This document shows, one piece after another, positions 7,126 to 9,067 of a DNA stretch of 9,067 bases; position 1 is the first letter of the stretch, and each line of letters starts with the position of its first letter. A program made the position numbers and the translations under genes. The stretch spans positions 1 through 9,067 of the forward strand of contig PCDB01000061.1 in NCBI GenBank assembly GCA_002591625.1. Direction: 5' to 3'. This DNA comes from Porticoccaceae bacterium. Lineage in GTDB: Bacteria; Pseudomonadota; Gammaproteobacteria; Pseudomonadales; Porticoccaceae. The notes under the pieces are model-generated. The model was given only the letters and a program-made list of their open reading frames with translations. It was not told where the DNA came from and ran no database searches.

Positions 7126-8262
7126 TTGGTTCGTAACTCTGTGGAACCAGAAGATAGTGCAATTCGCTTCCTGTTCTTGCTCATGTTGAGACTTCTGCCA
7201 TTCATTACGCTCATACTTTTGGGCATAGGTTGTGCGTTTTATTTTGTAATGCCGCGGGAAGGAAGCAACGTCTCGAAAAATAAGGATTCGGGGCCGAACA
7301 TTCCCAGAATATCGGCAAATCGGAACGCGTCTTGGGTAGGAGAGATTGGGCCTACTGCGAGCACGGAATTGTTGTCTTCCATCGAGAAAAATCTGACAAC
7401 GATTCCAACTGCTGAAGCAGTCGTTGAAATTGAGGAATTCTTGAAAGGAGGCGAGGACCGCACAACCGGGTTAAATCTAAGGATAGCGAAGGATGGAAGG
7501 CTTGCTGGGTGGCCAACTCTGCGAGTGTTTCTCCTCGATCTTCTTCTCAAGCTTAATCCCGGAGAGGCATCACGGATAAGCAGAGAAATACTTTCAGCAT
7601 ATACTTCAGCAGACGAGTGGGCCATCGCCTTGAGAAATGTGGCTAAAGGAGAAGATTCCGTTGAAAATCGAGAATACCTGCGCAAGCAAACAGAAGCTTT
7701 GATTACTAATGCCGAGTGGCAGCAAAACCCATCTGTCGGCTTTCTGAACGCGTTTGACGTTTTAGTATATGTCGAATCCACGGAGTCCCTGCCGCTTCTT
7801 TCAGGGCTCGTCCAACGGAAGGATCGTAACGATCTAGCACACGCTGCATTTCTTACCCTTGACCGTTTGGTGCAGCGTCAACCCTTGAAAATGTTGTCTT
7901 TGCTGAAAGATGATCTGGCCCTTCAGCAAAGCAGGCCGGAAATGACGGCGCAGCAATTTGCTCGGGCCGACCTTCGTGACGTATTGCAGCAGGATGTTGT
8001 CAAGGAGTGGCTTATTGACTCGTCCCGCACCTCGACCGAACTAGAGAATTTCGCTGCAATCTATCCCAACAATAATAGATTGGTTTCAAACAACCTTCTG
8101 ACCTTCGACGCTCAGACTTTGGGAACTGAGTTGCGAAAACATGACAGGGAGGTTTTGGAAGTTATTCGTCGCTGGCAGCTCGATCCCTCACTTGAAATTC
8201 GCTCCGAGTATCTCAAGACCATGGAGAAACGTATTTCCCATTTTATTAATAACGCAGACTAG
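7126..8262 (+). CDS. Membrane-anchored alpha-helical protein of unknown family
   Basis: I do not recognise this family. The reading frame opens at a TTG (7126). In-frame GTG (7141) and ATG (7183) are alternatives, and none has a convincing ribosome binding site. From the ATG the protein has 359 residues and begins directly with one hydrophobic segment (LLPFITLILLGIGCAFYFV), so I favour 7183 as the likely true start. The GIGC is a poor lipobox and is followed by hydrophobic residues, so a transmembrane anchor is more likely than a lipoprotein. The remainder is mostly amphipathic helix, with Leu-rich stretches such as LRVFLLDLLLKLNP and AAFLTLDRLVQRQP that resemble HEAT-like or other helical solenoid repeats. 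A linker rich in Ser, Asn and Lys follows the anchor. The bulk probably sits in the periplasm. It follows the cyclase closely and is likely co-transcribed with it, suggesting an accessory role in the same module. No catalytic motif is seen. Confidence 0.8.
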   Translation: MVRNSVEPEDSAIRFLFLLMLRLLPFITLILLGIGCAFYFVMPREGSNVSKNKDSGPNIPRISANRNASWVGEIGPTASTELLSSIEKNLTTIPTAEAVVEIEEFLKGGEDRTTGLNLRIAKDGRLAGWPTLRVFLLDLLLKLNPGEASRISREILSAYTSADEWAIALRNVAKGEDSVENREYLRKQTEALITNAEWQQNPSVGFLNAFDVLVYVESTESLPLLSGLVQRKDRNDLAHAAFLTLDRLVQRQPLKMLSLLKDDLALQQSRPEMTAQQFARADLRDVLQQDVVKEWLIDSSRTSTELENFAAIYPNNNRLVSNNLLTFDAQTLGTELRKHDREVLEVIRRWQLDPSLEIRSEYLKTMEKRISHFINNAD

Positions 8263-8463
8263 AAGACGCTCTGATCCGAGAAGAGAGCCTGCTTTTTCTA
8301 TCCTCAATTGAAGGCGATTCAGGCGTTGGAGGGCATGGGATACGTCCTCTCTGGGAGGACCTAAAAGACTCGCGAGAAACGAAATTAGAATCTTTTCGAC
8401 AAACCCGCGATAGACGGTAAAGACGTAAGTGAAACAGAAAACGCCCAACCACTCACGAGATCA
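8263..8463 (+). other. Intergenic gap before the cyclic-nucleotide-binding gene, with a small hairpin and a lone -10-like box
   Basis: No gene is supported here. GTCCTC (8344-8349) and GAGGAC (8355-8360) form a perfect 6-bp stem with a 5-base loop, but no T-run follows, so it is not a standard terminator. TAGAAT at 8386-8391 resembles a -10 box (five of six matches) without a recognisable -35 partner at 17-18 bases. The gap may hold a promoter for the downstream gene, or the gene may be read through from the operon. Confidence 0.3.
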
Positions 8464-8928
8464 ATGAGCACGAATGAAAATCAGCTGCCCGCACAAGGAT
8501 TTCTTGCAAGCTTGGCGGATCACGAACGGGAGGCGCTGCACAGGCTCGGTGAAGAGTTGAGTTTCGGCGAAGCGGAACCTGTTATCCAAGAAGGGACGTC
8601 ACAGGATCACCTTTACGTTTTGCTCAAAGGTCGCTGTAAAGTGCTGCAAAAACACGTCGCGCCAGCGGTTACCGCCTGGCTTGAGGAAGGAGATTCGTTC
8701 GGAGAAGTCAATTTGTTCGATTTAGAACAACAGGGAGCAAGTGCTTCAGTCCAAGGAGCCGAAAATATTGTGGTTTGGCGCATCGACCGCAATAGCCTCA
8801 ATACATTTATTGCAAGTCACCCCGATGCAAGTCTTAGACTTGTTGTCGGTCTCGCTACGCTTCTTTCCAAGCGCCTTCGTTCAGTAAACGAACACGTTAA
8901 GAAGATGTCGGTCTGGACAAGATCGTAA
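8464..8928 (+). CDS. Stand-alone cyclic-nucleotide-binding-fold protein lacking the phosphate-binding arginine and any HTH
   Basis: This 154-residue cytosolic protein consists almost entirely of a CRP-type cyclic-nucleotide-binding domain. Helical FLASLADHEREALHRLG (13-29) leads into the beta roll: VIQEG (40-44), LYVLLKGRCKVL (50-61) and the phosphate-binding cassette around SFGEVNLFD (78-86). A C-terminal helix follows at about 112-148. The cassette keeps Gly80 and Glu81, which contact the ribose, but where family members have an Arg that grips the cyclic phosphate this protein has Gly91-Ala92. No Arg or Lys occurs anywhere in residues 81-98. It ends without the helix-turn-helix of CRP/FNR regulators, so it is not a DNA-binding factor by itself. 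Location near the cyclase suggests a receiver or partner protein; the missing Arg argues for weak, altered or no cAMP binding. The ATG has only a weak GAGA 3 bases upstream. Confidence 0.85.
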   Translation: MSTNENQLPAQGFLASLADHEREALHRLGEELSFGEAEPVIQEGTSQDHLYVLLKGRCKVLQKHVAPAVTAWLEEGDSFGEVNLFDLEQQGASASVQGAENIVVWRIDRNSLNTFIASHPDASLRLVVGLATLLSKRLRSVNEHVKKMSVWTRS

Positions 8929-8932
8929 CCCT

Positions 8933-8954
8933 GCGTTCGGAGATCGCTTTTTTT
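8933..8954 (+). terminator. Weak candidate rho-independent terminator
   Basis: Just after the stop codon at 8926-8928, GCG (8933-8935) pairs with CGC (8945-8947). An inner TC/GA pairing across a mismatch closes a three-base loop. Seven T residues follow (8948-8954). The position and T-run fit a terminator for the rightward genes, but the stem is short. Confidence 0.35.
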
Positions 8955-8989
8955 GCGGAAGACAACGCGGGGTATTGTGTGGCCACCAT

Positions 8990-9011
8990 AGTCGTTATGC
9001 GTTTAGCGACT
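8990..9011. repeat. Short inverted repeat in the right-hand intergenic end
   Basis: AGTCGTT (8990-8996) pairs with AGCGACT (9005-9011) through six Watson-Crick pairs and one G-T wobble around an 8-base loop. A second small dyad, GGAG/CTCC (9012-9015 and 9024-9027), follows immediately, then a C-rich stretch (9029-9056). It may be part of a dispersed intergenic element or a regulatory structure for a gene beyond the edge. Only one copy is in view. Confidence 0.3.
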
Positions 9012-9067
9012 GGAGCGCATTGCCTCCTTACCCCACCCCGCGCCCTCCAACCCGAACTCAGGGAGTT

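Noticed and set aside
7216..7224. Possible lipoprotein signal (GIGC) in the membrane-anchored protein
   Set aside because: The residues before the Cys do not fit the lipobox well, and the hydrophobic stretch continues past the Cys, so a transmembrane anchor fits better.
7239..7781. Minus-strand open frame of 180 codons
   Set aside because: Antisense shadow of the membrane-anchored protein. Low-complexity composition (Ser, Arg) typical of antisense frames and no motif.
8344..8360. Hairpin after the membrane-anchored protein gene as an intrinsic terminator
   Set aside because: The 6-bp stem is perfect but is followed by CTAAAAGAC, with no T-run, and lies more than 80 bases past the stop codon.
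8188..8452. Two minus-strand frames in the gap before the CNB gene
   Set aside because: They overlap each other and one overlaps the 3' end of the upstream gene. Neither shows a motif or a supported start.
8464..8928. Assignment as a CRP/FNR transcription factor
   Set aside because: The protein ends after the dimerisation-type helix. No helix-turn-helix is encoded and none appears in any frame downstream, so there is no evidence for a frameshifted DNA-binding domain.
1..9067. CRISPR arrays, tRNA or rRNA genes, transposases
   Set aside because: No regularly spaced direct repeats, no tRNA-like cloverleaf, no rRNA-like sequence and no transposase motif were seen on either strand.

Overview
The window most likely comes from a Gram-negative bacterium of the Verrucomicrobiota, possibly an Opitutae-like marine lineage. 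I base this on family types only: a secreted protein combining duplicated pre-peptidase-like beta domains with a GloVer-type repeat, an outer-membrane barrel protein with FecR and TPR domains, and moderate GC content. No rRNA, tRNA or other phylogenetic marker is present, so the assignment is inference.

Layout. Positions 1-1074 (minus strand) hold the N-terminal 358 codons of a secreted surface or adhesin-like protein that runs off the left edge. Positions 1075-1260 are a divergent intergenic region. It carries two plausible sigma70-type promoters whose -35 boxes lie back to back, and an 18-bp imperfect palindrome (1175-1192) over one of them. Positions 1261-8262 (plus strand) are a tight run of three genes. 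The first is a 1252-residue FecR-TPR-beta-barrel outer-membrane protein. Six bases later comes a 692-residue CHASE2 sensor/class III adenylate cyclase. About 20-80 bases after that, depending on the start, comes a membrane-anchored helical protein of unknown family. After a 201-bp gap, positions 8464-8928 encode a 154-residue stand-alone cyclic-nucleotide-binding-fold protein with no DNA-binding domain. The last 139 bases hold a weak terminator candidate and small inverted repeats, with no gene I can support.

How they may work together (inference). The barrel protein would place its FecR and TPR domains in the periplasm. The cyclase exposes a CHASE2 domain to the same compartment and carries all expected catalytic residues in the cytoplasm. 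The arrangement suggests an envelope-to-cAMP signalling module: state of the outer-membrane protein, to CHASE2, to cAMP. The last gene looks like a natural receiver, but its phosphate-binding cassette lacks the conserved arginine, so it may not bind cAMP in the canonical way. The third gene could be an accessory inner-membrane component. FecR-like proteins beside CHASE2 cyclases are, as far as I recall, seen in other bacteria; the barrel fusion and the arginine-less receiver are the more unusual parts here.
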